Assembly (NCBI GenBank): GCA_052035645.1
Contig: JBPOHK010000004.1
Coordinates: 30,843-94,842, forward strand
DNA length: 64,000 bases
Source of the DNA: RPQJ01 sp052035645
GTDB lineage: Bacteria; Pseudomonadota; Gammaproteobacteria; Steroidobacterales; Steroidobacteraceae
Reading direction: 5' to 3'
Shown here: piece by piece, positions 29,233 to 40,781 of the stretch
Numbering within the stretch: the stretch's first letter is position 1
Layout: the number at the start of each line of letters is the position of its first letter
The notes under the pieces: model-generated
Told to the model about the DNA's origin: nothing
What the model saw: only the letters and a program-made list of their open reading frames with translations
Databases searched by the model: none
Position numbers and translations under genes: made by a program

Positions 29233-29897
29233 AGCAGGCCGCGCAGCAGCGGCACGAAGGTCACCGGCCCGAGGACCTCGCGCTCGAGGCGGTCGCCGCG
29301 ACGCGTGACGCGCACGAGCTGCTGCTCGCGGTCCGGCCCGACCGGGATCAGCAGCCGCCCGCCGTCGCCGAGCTGCTCGAGCAGCGTCTTCGGCACGGTG
29401 TACGCCGCCGCCGCGCACACGATGCCGTCGAACGGCGCGTACGCCGGCCAGCCCTCGAAGCCGTCGCCGTGCTTCATGTGCACGTTGGTGATCTTGAGCT
29501 CCCGCAGCACGCGGCGCGCCCGCGCCTGCAGCGCGGCGATGCGCTCGATGCTGTACAGCGAGAACACCAGCGGCGCGAGCACCGCGGTCTGGTACCCGCA
29601 GCCCGTGCCGATCTCGAACACCTTGCGCACCGGCCCGCCCTCGAGCAGGGACTCGGTCATGCGCGCGACGATGTACGGCTGCGAGATGGTCTGGCCGTGG
29701 CCGATCGGCAGGGCCGTGTCCTCGTAGGCGCGGCTCGCCAGCGCCTCGTCGACGAACAGGTGGCGGGGCACGGCGCGGACGCGCTCCAGCACCTGCTCGT
29801 TCGCGATCCCCTGCTCGCGCAGCCGGCTGATGAGCCGGTCGCGCGTGCGCGCCGAGGTCATGCCGATGCCGGAAACCTTGCGGGTGTCCCCCGTCAT
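29229..29897 (-). CDS. pcm: Protein-L-isoaspartate O-methyltransferase
   Basis: SAM-dependent repair of isoaspartyl residues in aged proteins. 222 residues with HLFVDEALASRAYEDTALPIGHGQTISQP, the SAM motif FEIGTGCGYQTAVLA and a C-terminal VTFVPLLRG. Met13 (29861) is an alternative start that gives a length closer to E. coli (208). It overlaps surE by 4 bases, the conserved surE-pcm pair; nlpD and rpoS, which follow in enterics, are not here. Confidence 0.95.
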   Translation of the reverse strand: MTGDTRKVSGIGMTSARTRDRLISRLREQGIANEQVLERVRAVPRHLFVDEALASRAYEDTALPIGHGQTISQPYIVARMTESLLEGGPVRKVFEIGTGCGYQTAVLAPLVFSLYSIERIAALQARARRVLRELKITNVHMKHGDGFEGWPAYAPFDGIVCAAAAYTVPKTLLEQLGDGGRLLIPVGPDREQQLVRVTRRGDRLEREVLGPVTFVPLLRGLL

Positions 29898-30649
29898 GGC
29901 CCACCGTGGCCGCGCAGCCAGTCCGCCACGTCGGCGACCGCCGCGTGGCGCGTCAGGTCGACCTGCAGCGGCGTCACCGAGACATAGCCCTCGGCCACGG
30001 CGTGGAAATCCGTGCCCTCGGCCGTGTCGGCCCCCTCGCCCGCCGCGCCGACCCAGTAGACCTCGCGGCCACGCGGGTCGCGCGCACGGATCACGGGCTC
30101 GGAGCGGTGACGGTGCCCGAGCCGGGTCGCGCGGATGCCGCGCAGCTGCTCGTACGGCAGGTCAGGCACGTTCACGTTGAGGATCATCGAGCGATGCAGC
30201 GGCGCGCGCTGGATGCGCATGACCAGCTCGCTCGCCACGCGCGCCGCGGTCGCGAAATGCCGGCCCTCGCGCACCACGAGCGAGATGGCGACGGTGGGCA
30301 GGCCGAGGAAACGGCCCTCGATGGCCGCCGCGACGGTGCCGGAGTACAGCACGTCGTCGCCGAGGTTCGCGCCGTCGTTGATGCCCGAGACGACCATGTC
30401 GTGCTCGAAATCGAACAGGCCCGAGATCGCGAGGTGCACGCAATCCGTGGGCGTGCCGTTGACGTAGTAACGCTCCTCTCCGTACTCGACGACGCGCAGG
30501 GGCACGTCGAGCGTGAGCGAGTGGCTGGCCCCGCTGCGATTGCGGTCCGGCGCCACCACGGTCACCTGCGAGAGGGGACGCAAGGCGCCCGCGAGGCTCT
30601 CGAGGCCCTCCGCGCGATATCCGTCGTCGTTGCTGACCAGTATTCTCAA
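29894..30649 (-). CDS. surE: 5'/3'-nucleotidase SurE
   Basis: Metal-dependent survival nucleotidase. The family N-terminus RILVSNDDG (Asp8, Asp9 metal ligands) requires the TTG at 30649, giving 251 residues, against 253 in E. coli. The longer frame to 30706 has no similarity. Further motifs: PDRNRSGASHSLT, VNGTPTDCVHLA and SGINDGANLGDDVLYSGTVAAA. It is divergent from the Smr gene and coupled to pcm. Confidence 0.95.
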   Translation of the reverse strand: MRILVSNDDGYRAEGLESLAGALRPLSQVTVVAPDRNRSGASHSLTLDVPLRVVEYGEERYYVNGTPTDCVHLAISGLFDFEHDMVVSGINDGANLGDDVLYSGTVAAAIEGRFLGLPTVAISLVVREGRHFATAARVASELVMRIQRAPLHRSMILNVNVPDLPYEQLRGIRATRLGHRHRSEPVIRARDPRGREVYWVGAAGEGADTAEGTDFHAVAEGYVSVTPLQVDLTRHAAVADVADWLRGHGGP

Positions 30650-30707
30650 GATGGGCCGTGGCAGCGAGGACCCTGAAACCGCTGGCGGGCCGCACGCGCG
30701 GCGCAAC

Positions 30708-30713
30708 TATACT
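30708..30713 (+). promoter_or_regulatory. Possible -10 element for the Smr-domain gene
   Basis: TATACT (five of six consensus positions) lies 40 bases before the ATG in the 103-base divergent region between surE and the Smr gene. No good -35 hexamer is present at 16-18 bases, so this is a weak prediction. Confidence 0.35.
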
Positions 30714-30752
30714 GGAATCCCCGCACCGGCCGATAGCGAAGCAGCCCTCGAA

Positions 30753-31310
30753 ATGAGTTCCTCGAACGACGACGCGAGCGCGTTCCGCCGCGCGATGGCC
30801 GGCGTACGGGCCCGGCCCGCCGCGCCGATGCCGCCGGCGCCGCCGCGTCCGCGGGCGGCCGCGCGCTTCTCGCACGCCGCGCCGCCCGGCGTGCCGCACG
30901 AGCAGCCGCACGGTGCCCGCGACGTCCACGTCGCGGAGGAACACGGCACCGTCCAGTATCGCCGGCCCGGCGTGCGCGACGCCGTGCTGCGCGACCTGCG
31001 GCGGGGCCGCATCGTGCCGGAGGGCGAGATCGACCTGCACGGCCTCTCGCGCCACGCGGCGCTCGCCCGGCTGCGCGAGTTCCTCGGCCTCGCGCTCGCT
31101 CGCCGGCTGCGCTGCATCCGCGTCGTCCACGGCAAGGGACTGCGCTCGGGAGCCGGCGGGCCCGTGCTCAAGCTGGCGGTCGTCGACCTGCTGGCGCGCT
31201 GCGACGACGTGCAGGCCTTCGTCTCGGCGCGGGCCGTGGACGGGGGGAGCGGCGCGACGTGCGTGCTGCTGCGGGTGCGCGGCGCGGACACTTCGCACCG
31301 CTCGCGCTGA
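30753..31310 (+). CDS. Smr-domain protein (SmrA-like)
   Basis: 185 residues. A Pro/Ala/Arg-rich N-terminus of about 70 residues precedes a C-terminal Smr domain with DLHG (94-97) and HGKG (126-129). Small proteobacterial Smr proteins have DNA or RNA endonuclease activity in some tested cases; the target here is unknown. The gene is inserted in opposite orientation between truD and surE, and its stop abuts truD at 31310/31311. Confidence 0.86.
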   Translation: MSSSNDDASAFRRAMAGVRARPAAPMPPAPPRPRAAARFSHAAPPGVPHEQPHGARDVHVAEEHGTVQYRRPGVRDAVLRDLRRGRIVPEGEIDLHGLSRHAALARLREFLGLALARRLRCIRVVHGKGLRSGAGGPVLKLAVVDLLARCDDVQAFVSARAVDGGSGATCVLLRVRGADTSHRSR

Positions 31311-32369
31311 TCAGTCCTCGCCGCCCTCGCCCGCGTCCCAGGCATCGGCGAGCAGCTCGTGCAGGACCGCGGTGGCGAAGGCGCCCCGCGCCAGCGCGAA
31401 CCCGAGACTCAGCCGGTCCTCTTCGAACGTCCATGCGCAGTCGCGCACCGGCAGCCGCAGGCTGCGTCGCTCGTGCTCGAGACCCTGCGCGCGCAGCAGG
31501 TCCGTCAGCGCAGGCTCCGACAGCAGCGCGCGCCCCTCCACGGCCAGCGCCTCGCCCGTGGCCGGGCTCGCGCCGCGTCCCGGCAACGGCCCGCTCGGAT
31601 GCACGTCGAGCGTGGCTGCGCGCACGAGCAGGGCGTCGTCGACCTCCGGCGCGGCGAAGAAGCTGCGCTTGCCGTCGAGGATCACGGCTTCGCCCGGCAG
31701 GGGCCGCCGCCAGTCGTCGCGCTGCACGCGGGCGGCCAGCACCTCGTTGAACAGGTGGCTGCGGGCCGCCGACAGGGCGAAGGTCCGCTCGGTGCGGTCG
31801 CGCGGCGCGCGGCCGCCCATGCTCCACTCGCGGGCGCGCCGCAGGTTCGAGCCGTCGCGCCCGAAGCGCTGCGGACCGAAGTAGTTGGGCACGCCCTCCG
31901 CGGCGATGCGCCGCAGGCACTGCTCGATCGCGTCGCGTTCACCGCGCAGGTCGCGGATGAGCAGCGCGAAGCGGTTCGCGCGATGCGATCCGGGGCGCAG
32001 CTTGCGGCCGTGGCGCGCCGCGTCGAGCACGCGATAGCCCTCGCCGGCCAGCTCGCGCAGCGCGTCGAGCGGCCGGTCGACCGGCCAGGGCAGGCTGTAG
32101 GCCTGGACGGTCACCGCGCGCCGGTCCTTGTGGCCCGAGTAGCCGACGTCGCGCACCGCGATGCCGGCCTGGCGCGCGAGCTGGCCCGCCACCCAGCCGG
32201 TGTTCGCGTCCCGCTTCTCGACCGTGAGCAGCACGTGCGCGCCCGCTCCGTCGGCCGCGAAGCCGAGGATCTCCTCGACGCGGAAGTCCTCCGGCTCGAC
32301 CCGGATCCGCCCCGTTGCCGGCGGCGCGCCGTGCGCCGTCGGCCGCCGTTCGTCGCCCGGGCCGCTCAA
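31311..32369 (-). CDS. truD: tRNA pseudouridine(13) synthase TruD
   Basis: Makes pseudouridine 13 in tRNA. 352 residues, against 349 in E. coli, when started at TTG 32369, which overlaps the ispF stop (TTGA). There is no ATG before the conserved IRVEPEDFRVEE. The catalytic motif is GYSGHKDRRAVTVQ with Asp82; later NYFGPQRFGRDG and FALLIRDL are conserved. The longer frame to 32729 reads through ispF antisense to its coding frame and is rejected. Confidence 0.95.
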   Translation of the reverse strand: MSGPGDERRPTAHGAPPATGRIRVEPEDFRVEEILGFAADGAGAHVLLTVEKRDANTGWVAGQLARQAGIAVRDVGYSGHKDRRAVTVQAYSLPWPVDRPLDALRELAGEGYRVLDAARHGRKLRPGSHRANRFALLIRDLRGERDAIEQCLRRIAAEGVPNYFGPQRFGRDGSNLRRAREWSMGGRAPRDRTERTFALSAARSHLFNEVLAARVQRDDWRRPLPGEAVILDGKRSFFAAPEVDDALLVRAATLDVHPSGPLPGRGASPATGEALAVEGRALLSEPALTDLLRAQGLEHERRSLRLPVRDCAWTFEEDRLSLGFALARGAFATAVLHELLADAWDAGEGGED

Positions 32370-32860
32370 TGCCCGTGCCCGCTGTCGCTCGCGTGCGCGA
32401 GCAGCACGATCGCCAGGCAGGCGATGCCTTCGCGACGGCCGAACGCCCCGAGGCCTTCGTGGGTCGTGGCCTTCACGTTGATGCGCTCCGGCCGCGAACC
32501 GAGGTCGGCCGCGATGGTCTCCACCATCTTCGGGCGGTGGCTGCCCAGCCGCGGCGCCTCGGCGACGACCGTGAGGTCCGCATTGACCAGCCGCCAGTGG
32601 CGCTGGCGCAGCAGCTCGGCGCAGTGGCGCAGGAAGACGCGGCTGTCCGCCCCCTTCCAGCGCGGATCGGTGTCCGGGAAGTGCTGGCCGATGTCGCCGA
32701 GCCCCATGGCGCCGAGCAGCGCGTCGCACAGCGCGTGCAGCAGCACGTCGCCGTCCGAGTGCGCCCGGATGCCCTGCTCGTGGGCGATGCGCACGCCGCC
32801 GAGCATGACGTGGTCACCGGGCCCGAAGGCGTGCACGTCGTAACCCTGTCCCACCCGCAT
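32366..32860 (-). CDS. ispF: 2-C-methyl-D-erythritol 2,4-cyclodiphosphate synthase
   Basis: Fifth step of the MEP isoprenoid pathway. 164 residues beginning MRVGQGYDVHAFG, with metal ligands Asp8, His10 and His42 (SDGDVLLHALCDALLG), then DTDPRWKGADS and the closing INVKATTHEGLGAFGRREGIA. Three bases after ispD, so co-translated. Confidence 0.97.
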   Translation of the reverse strand: MRVGQGYDVHAFGPGDHVMLGGVRIAHEQGIRAHSDGDVLLHALCDALLGAMGLGDIGQHFPDTDPRWKGADSRVFLRHCAELLRQRHWRLVNADLTVVAEAPRLGSHRPKMVETIAADLGSRPERINVKATTHEGLGAFGRREGIACLAIVLLAHASDSGHGH

Positions 32861-32863
32861 CGA

Positions 32864-33565
32864 TCACTCCCTCGCGCGCAGGATCGCGCTCGCCAGCGCG
32901 GCGTCTTCCGCGCCCGTCACCTTGATGTTGTCGCCGCGGCCGCGCACCAGCCGGGGCCGCAGGCCGATCGCCTCGATCGCCGAGGCCTCGTCGGTCACGC
33001 CGCGCTCGCGCTCCCGGCACAGGGCCAGCGCCCGTCGCAGCACGCCGTAGCGGAACATCTGCGGGGTCAGCGCCCGCCACGTCCCGTCGCGCGGCACGGT
33101 CCGCGCGACCCGGCCGTCCGCGTCCTGCGCCTTCAGCGTATCGGCGACCGGCGCGGCCAGCAGTCCGCCGACGGGGTCCGCGGCCAGCGCCGCGAACAGT
33201 CCGCGCAGGTCCGCACGGCGCAGGCAAGGGCGGGCCGCATCGTGCACCAGCACCCAGTCGGCCACGTCGGCGCGACCGGCCAGTGCATCGAGTGCGCTGC
33301 GCACCGAGTCGACGCGCTCCGCGCCGCCCGTGCAGGTCAGCACGCGCGGGTCGCGCGCCTCGGGCAGCCGCGACCAGCGCCGGTCGCCCGGCGCGAGCGC
33401 CACCATCACGCCGGCGATGCCGCGCTCCGCGAGCAGCGCGCGCAGCGTCCAGGACAGCATGGGTCGCCCGAGCAGGGGCGTGTACTGTTTCGGCAGGCGG
33501 CCGCCGAAGCGGGTCCCGCGTCCGGCCGCCGGGACGATCGCCCAGCGGCGCACCGCCGCCGTCAT
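32864..33565 (-). CDS. ispD: 2-C-methyl-D-erythritol 4-phosphate cytidylyltransferase
   Basis: Third step of the MEP pathway (CTP-dependent). 233 residues with PAAGRGTRFGGRLPKQY, the GGAERVDSVRSALDAL segment and VHDAARPCLRRADL. ATG 33565 overlaps the ftsB stop (ATGA). CTP would come from the pyrG product encoded in the same gene run; dxr, the second step, lies further upstream. Confidence 0.96.
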   Translation of the reverse strand: MTAAVRRWAIVPAAGRGTRFGGRLPKQYTPLLGRPMLSWTLRALLAERGIAGVMVALAPGDRRWSRLPEARDPRVLTCTGGAERVDSVRSALDALAGRADVADWVLVHDAARPCLRRADLRGLFAALAADPVGGLLAAPVADTLKAQDADGRVARTVPRDGTWRALTPQMFRYGVLRRALALCRERERGVTDEASAIEAIGLRPRLVRGRGDNIKVTGAEDAALASAILRARE

Positions 33566-33900
33566 TGCGTGTCGGCCTGGGCCGTGCGCTGGTCGGGGGG
33601 CGTGACGGGCGACTCGAGCGGTCCCGGGGGCACGACCTGGTAGAAGGTCTCGTTGGCGCCCACCATGCCGAGGTCCGTGCGGGCGCGTTCCTCGATGGCG
33701 GCACGGCCTTCCTTGAGGTCGCGTACCTCGGCGGCCAGCGTGCTGTTGCGCTCGTGGAGCTGGTCGTTCTCGGCGGTCTGGGCGGCGATGGCCTTCTCGA
33801 GGCGCCACACCTCGCGCATGCCGTCGGGCGACACCCACAGGCGGTACTGCAGTGCCAGCAGCGCCGTCAGGAGGAAGCCCGCAACGATCCGGATCGTCAT
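33562..33900 (-). CDS. ftsB: Cell division protein FtsB
   Basis: 112-residue bitopic divisome protein of the FtsQLB complex. An N-terminal membrane helix (about 4-21), then QYRLWVSPDGMREVWRLEKA and a leucine-zipper coiled coil (about 35-70), ending with RARTDLGMVGANETFYQVV. A Pro/Thr-rich tail of about 20 residues is variable. Between eno and ispD, its normal place in gammaproteobacteria. Confidence 0.94.
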   Translation of the reverse strand: MTIRIVAGFLLTALLALQYRLWVSPDGMREVWRLEKAIAAQTAENDQLHERNSTLAAEVRDLKEGRAAIEERARTDLGMVGANETFYQVVPPGPLESPVTPPDQRTAQADTQ

Positions 33901-33954
33901 GGGCGGGCTAGGTTAGCAGAATCCACGCCGATTGCAGCCTTTTCGCCACGGCGC

Positions 33955-35249
<1,295 letters not shown>

Positions 35250-35253
<4 letters not shown>

Positions 35254-36079
35254 AGTGTCGATTCCTCGAATGGCCGTCGTTTGGCGACGGCGTCCAATTC
35301 CTTGAGCACCTCGAGCAGCGAGGCCATGCGATCGAGCGGCCAGGCGTTGGGGCCGTCCGACAGCGCCTGCGACGGGTCGGGGTGGGTTTCCATGAACAGG
35401 CCGGCGACGCCGGCCGCGACGGCGGCGCGCGCCAGCACCGGCACGTGCTCCCGCTGGCCGCCGGACGCGGTGCCCTGCCCGCCGGGCAGCTGCACCGAGT
35501 GCGTCGCATCGAACACGACGGGCGCGCCGGTCTCGCGCATCACCGCCAGCGAACGCATGTCGACCACGAGATTGTTGTAGCCGAAGCTGAAGCCGCGCTC
35601 GCAGACCATCACCTGTTCGTTGCCGGTGGAGCGCGCCTTCTCGACCACGTTGCGCATCTCCCACGGCGAGAGGAACTGGCCCTTCTTGACGTTGACGGGC
35701 TTGCCCTGCCCGGCCGCGGCGAGGATGAAGTTGGTCTGGCGGCAGAGGAAGGCCGGCGTCTGCAGCACGTCGACGACGCTCGCGACCTCGGCCATCGGCG
35801 TGTCCTCGTGCACGTCGGTGAGCACCGGCAGTCCGAGCTGGCGCTTCACCTCGGAGAGGATCCGCAGGCCCGCCTCGATGCCGGGGCCGCGGAAGCTCTT
35901 GCCCGAGGACCGGTTCGCCTTGTCGTAGGACGCCATGAAGATGTACGGAATGCCGAGGCGGGACGTGATCTCCTGCATGCGCCCGGCGGTGTCGAGCACC
36001 AGGGCCTCGCTCTCGACGACGCACGGGCCGGCGATCAGGAAGAACGGCCGGTCGAGCCCGGCCTCGAAGCCGCAGAGCT

Positions 36080-36083
<4 letters not shown>
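35250..36083 (-). CDS. kdsA: 3-deoxy-D-manno-octulosonate 8-phosphate synthase
   Basis: Condenses arabinose 5-phosphate and PEP to Kdo8P for the LPS inner core. 277 residues with LIAGPCVVES, SYDKANRSSGKSFRGPG, TDVHEDTP, NVKKGQFLSPWEM and VFDATHSVQLPGG. Asn in KANRSS suggests the metal-independent class. ATGA overlap with pyrG upstream and with eno downstream. Confidence 0.97.
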
Positions 36084-37726
<1,643 letters not shown>

Positions 37727-37766
37727 GGGAGCCACCGTCGCAGGGATTGCACGACGGGAGGACAGT

Positions 37767-39167
37767 CTACGTGAACGGGGGGTGGTCCCGCCAGTTGAAT
37801 GCGAGCGCCTCGGCCTCGGTCACGAGCGGCCGGCCGCGCCAGGCGATGCGCCAGGACGGCTCGCCGGGCTGCGCGGCGTACGCTGCGGCGCAGGCGAGGT
37901 CGCCGACGGCGACGATTTCGCCGTCCGCGCAGAGCAGCGGGATCGCCGCGCGCCGCCAGGGAAGCACGCCCTGTTCCTGGAACCACTTGCGCAACGGCCG
38001 CCGGTGTGCTGAGCCTGCGGGCGCGAACGCCGCGCCGGGCGGACGCAGGACCACCTGCACGCGGGCCGGGCTGCGCGCCTGGCTGAGCCCCTCACCCGTC
38101 GCGGCGACCCGTTCCAGCCGGGCCTCGCCGTCGAGCGGCCACGTCGCGTCCTGCGCCAGCCACCATGGGCCCTCGCGCAGCGCCTGCCCGTGCGCCGGCT
38201 CGGCGTGCAGGCGATCGCGATAGCGGCGCACCACGGCGCCCGGCCAGCGGGTCTCGGGCACGCGATCCGCCGCCGCCGCGCGCACGTCGTGCATCAGCGC
38301 CTCGAGCGTGCGTGCCGGCGGCACCGGCAGGCGCAGCGACTGCAGCCAGGCACGCAGGAGGAAGCGCTGGCGTGCGGCCGGCAGCTCCCGCAGCGCCGCC
38401 AGGCGCAGGGCGAGGCCCTCGCGCGCGGTGGCGAGGTCGGCCGCGGCGGTCTCGCGCTCGAGCGCCAGTGCCTCCTGCGCGAAACCCGCGATGCGCCCGG
38501 CCGCGCGGGCTGCCGCCGGCCAGCGGGTCCGCAGGGCGGGGAGCACCGCCTGGCGCAGGTAATTGCGGTCGAAGGCCGGATCCCGGTTCGAGGGGTCCTC
38601 CAGCCAGCGCACTCCACCAGCCACGGCCCAGGCGTGCAGCGCCTCGCGCGGGATCGGCAGCAGAGGTCGGGCGTGCCAGCCTGCGCCGAACCGTCGCAGC
38701 GGCGGCATGCCGGCGACCGCCTGCAGCCCTCCCCCGCGCAGCGACTGCAGCAGGATCGTCTCCCACTGGTCGTCGGCATGGTGCGCGGTGAGCAGGACCT
38801 CGCCCGGCGCCAGCGCGTCGCGCAGCGCCGCATAGCGCGCCGAGCGTGCGGCGGCCTCGGGGCTTTCGCCCGGCGCGGGACGCGCGTCGACCGTCGCCGC
38901 CTGCAGGGAGACGTCCAGCGTAGCGGCGAGCCGGGCACAGGCCGACGCCCAGTCCGCCGAGTCCGGGTGCAGCGCATGGTCGACGTGGCAGGCGCGCAGC
39001 GGCCAGCCGAGGCGGCCTTCGCGACGCAGACCGGCGAGCGCCGTCAGCAGCACGGTGGAGTCGAGGCCGCCGCTCAGGGCCACGCACAGGCCGGTGACCG
39101 GCGGATCCTGCGCCCCGGCGAGGATGTGCCCGAGCGCGCCGAGGAGCCGTCCGGGCGTGAACGTCAC
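37767..39167 (-). CDS. tilS: tRNA(Ile)-lysidine synthase
   Basis: Converts C34 of tRNA(Ile2) to lysidine. 466 residues from GTG 39167. The PP-loop is ALSGGLDSTVLL (SGGLDS at 32-37); HVDHALHPDS and LTAHHADDQWETILL follow, then the TilS linker and C-terminal domain (PLRKWFQEQGVLPWRR). It lies 10 bases after accA and 40 before pyrG. Confidence 0.95.
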   Translation of the reverse strand: MTFTPGRLLGALGHILAGAQDPPVTGLCVALSGGLDSTVLLTALAGLRREGRLGWPLRACHVDHALHPDSADWASACARLAATLDVSLQAATVDARPAPGESPEAAARSARYAALRDALAPGEVLLTAHHADDQWETILLQSLRGGGLQAVAGMPPLRRFGAGWHARPLLPIPREALHAWAVAGGVRWLEDPSNRDPAFDRNYLRQAVLPALRTRWPAAARAAGRIAGFAQEALALERETAAADLATAREGLALRLAALRELPAARQRFLLRAWLQSLRLPVPPARTLEALMHDVRAAAADRVPETRWPGAVVRRYRDRLHAEPAHGQALREGPWWLAQDATWPLDGEARLERVAATGEGLSQARSPARVQVVLRPPGAAFAPAGSAHRRPLRKWFQEQGVLPWRRAAIPLLCADGEIVAVGDLACAAAYAAQPGEPSWRIAWRGRPLVTEAEALAFNWRDHPPFT

Positions 39168-39177
39168 CCGGGCCCCG

Positions 39178-40137
39178 TCAGCCCGAGCGGTACACGCCCT
39201 GCGCGCGCTGGCGGGCGTGGCGCTGCTCGACGAGCTGGTCCGACGTCAGGCCCTCGAGCTGCCCGAGGTGCTTGAGCAGCGCCGCCTTCAGCGCGTCCGC
39301 CATCGCCTGCGGGTCGCGGTGGGCGCCGCCGAGCGGCTCGCGCAGGATCTCGTCGACGAGCCCGAGCTTGTCGAGGCGCTCGGCCGTGATGCCCATCGCC
39401 TCGGCCGCGAGTTCCTTCTTGTCGGCGCTCTTCCAGAGGATCGACGCGCAGCCCTCCGGCGAGATCACCGAATAGACGCTGTACTGCAGCATGACGAGCC
39501 GGTCGCACACGCCGATCGCCAGCGCCCCGCCCGAGCCGCCCTCGCCGATGACGGCGGTGACGACGGGCACGCGCAGCGTCGCCATCTCGAACAGGTTGCG
39601 CGCGATCGCCTCGCTCTGGTTGCGTTCCTCGGAGCCGACCCCCGGGTAGGCCCCGGGCGTGTCCACCAGCGTGACGACCGGCACCTCGAAGCGTTCGGCC
39701 ATCTTCATCAGCCGCAGCGCCTTGCGGTACCCCTCGGGCTTGGGCATGCCGTAGTTGCGCCGCACGCGCTCCTTGGTGTCGCGGCCCTTCTGGTGCCCGA
39801 TCAGCATGACCGAGCGGCCCTCGAGCCGGGCGAGGCCGCCGACGATCGCTGCGTCGTCGGCGTACATCCGGTCGCCGTGCAGTTCGTGGAACTCGTCGAA
39901 GATCATCGCCGCGTAGTCGAGCGTGTAGGGACGCTGCGGGTGGCGGGCGAGCTGGGCCACCTGCCAGGGGCTGAGACTTGCGAAGATGCTGGTGGTGAGG
40001 GCGCGGCGCTTGGCGCGCAGGCGCGCGATCTCCTCGCCGACGTTGACCTCGGCGTCGGAGGAGACGAACCGCAATTCGTCGATCTTGGCCTCGAGCTCGG
40101 CGATCGGCTGCTCGAAGTCGAGGAAACTCAATGGCAT
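39178..40137 (-). CDS. accA: Acetyl-CoA carboxylase carboxyltransferase subunit alpha
   Basis: Half of the carboxyltransferase that makes malonyl-CoA. 319 residues: MPLSFLDFEQPIAELEAKI, the crotonase-like core with IGHQKGRDTKERVRRNYGM, TPGAYPGVGSEERNQSEAI, and GEGGSGGALAIGVCDRL. The partner accD is not in the window. The 183 bases upstream hold two hairpins and no gene. Confidence 0.97.
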   Translation of the reverse strand: MPLSFLDFEQPIAELEAKIDELRFVSSDAEVNVGEEIARLRAKRRALTTSIFASLSPWQVAQLARHPQRPYTLDYAAMIFDEFHELHGDRMYADDAAIVGGLARLEGRSVMLIGHQKGRDTKERVRRNYGMPKPEGYRKALRLMKMAERFEVPVVTLVDTPGAYPGVGSEERNQSEAIARNLFEMATLRVPVVTAVIGEGGSGGALAIGVCDRLVMLQYSVYSVISPEGCASILWKSADKKELAAEAMGITAERLDKLGLVDEILREPLGGAHRDPQAMADALKAALLKHLGQLEGLTSDQLVEQRHARQRAQGVYRSG

Positions 40138-40272
40138 AGGGCGCGGAGAATGCCGCAGCCGGACGCGGCGCGCAAATCCCGCCCCGGAGCCGGCCGGGAC
40201 ACTGCGCCGCGCGAGTACCGTTCCGCGGGCACCGGACCGAAGGCGTCCGCCCGCCGCCTCTCGCGTGGATCT

Positions 40273-40300
40273 CGGGCGTCGCCCGGGCGGACGACGCCCG
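40273..40300 (-). terminator. GC-rich hairpin downstream of the UrcA-like gene
   Basis: CGGGCGTCG at 40273-40281 pairs with CGACGCCCG at 40292-40300 (9 bp, 10-base loop), starting 20 bases past the UrcA-like stop. A second palindrome, GATCGC-GT-GCGATC at 40301-40314, lies between. There is no T tract, so intrinsic termination is uncertain; attenuation or RNA stabilisation is also possible. Confidence 0.35.
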
Positions 40301-40320
40301 GATCGCGTGCGATCGGGAGG

Positions 40321-40680
40321 CTACTTCGAGAGCTTCTCGACTTCCGCCATGGCCTCGCGGATGGCATCGCGCACGCAGTCGGCCTTCTTCGGGTCCTGCA
40401 GCGGATACATCTTGTCGAGTTCCTTGCACAGGTTGGTCGCCGTGTCCTTGATGCGCGCTTCCATCGCCGCACGGCCTTCCGGCGTCTTCAGGTTGAGATC
40501 CTTGTAGCTGACGCCGCGACGCAGCGAGATGATCTGCTCGGGCGCGCCGTATGCGGTGCGGCCGACCTCGATGACGCGCGCCGCTTCGACGGTCACGCCC
40601 TCGACGGACTGCGCCGACGCAGGAACGGCAGAGACGAGTGCGGCAGCCGCCGCGCAAACGAAAACCAGACCCTTGTTCAT
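40321..40680 (-). CDS. UrcA-family-like secreted small protein
   Basis: 119 residues. A signal peptide (MNKGLVFVCAAAAALVSAVP, cleavage after ASA at about 23), then a domain of about 95 residues: ISLRRGVSYKDLNLKTPEGRAAM, TATNLCKELDKMYP, and a second Cys in KKADCVRDAIREAM. The pattern (a YxDLnLxTPxG strand, then two cysteines) matches the UrcA family of unknown function. It sits alone between dnaE and accA, with 101 bases upstream and a hairpin downstream, so it may be its own unit. It ends in TAG. Confidence 0.7.
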   Translation of the reverse strand: MNKGLVFVCAAAAALVSAVPASAQSVEGVTVEAARVIEVGRTAYGAPEQIISLRRGVSYKDLNLKTPEGRAAMEARIKDTATNLCKELDKMYPLQDPKKADCVRDAIREAMAEVEKLSK

Positions 40681-40730
40681 GTGGCATCCCCGGAAATGTG
40701 GTGGCCGGAAGAAGCTAGCATGAGTCCAAA

Positions 40731-40753
40731 TGAGAACCATATGCGTATTCTCA
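40731..40753. promoter_or_regulatory. Inverted repeat upstream of the UrcA-like gene
   Basis: TGAGAA (40731-40736) and TTCTCA (40748-40753) form a perfect 6-bp inverted repeat with an 11-base AT-rich spacer, 51 bases before the UrcA-like ATG and 29 past the dnaE stop. The arms resemble half sites of a Fur-type box (TGAGAAT), but the spacing is wider than the classical form. On the minus strand a TTGAGA within it could serve as a -35. An operator is more likely than a terminator because the arms are AT-rich and lack a T run. Confidence 0.4.
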
Positions 40754-40781
40754 ACGGGGTCGTCGTGGAGGGCCGCAGGAC

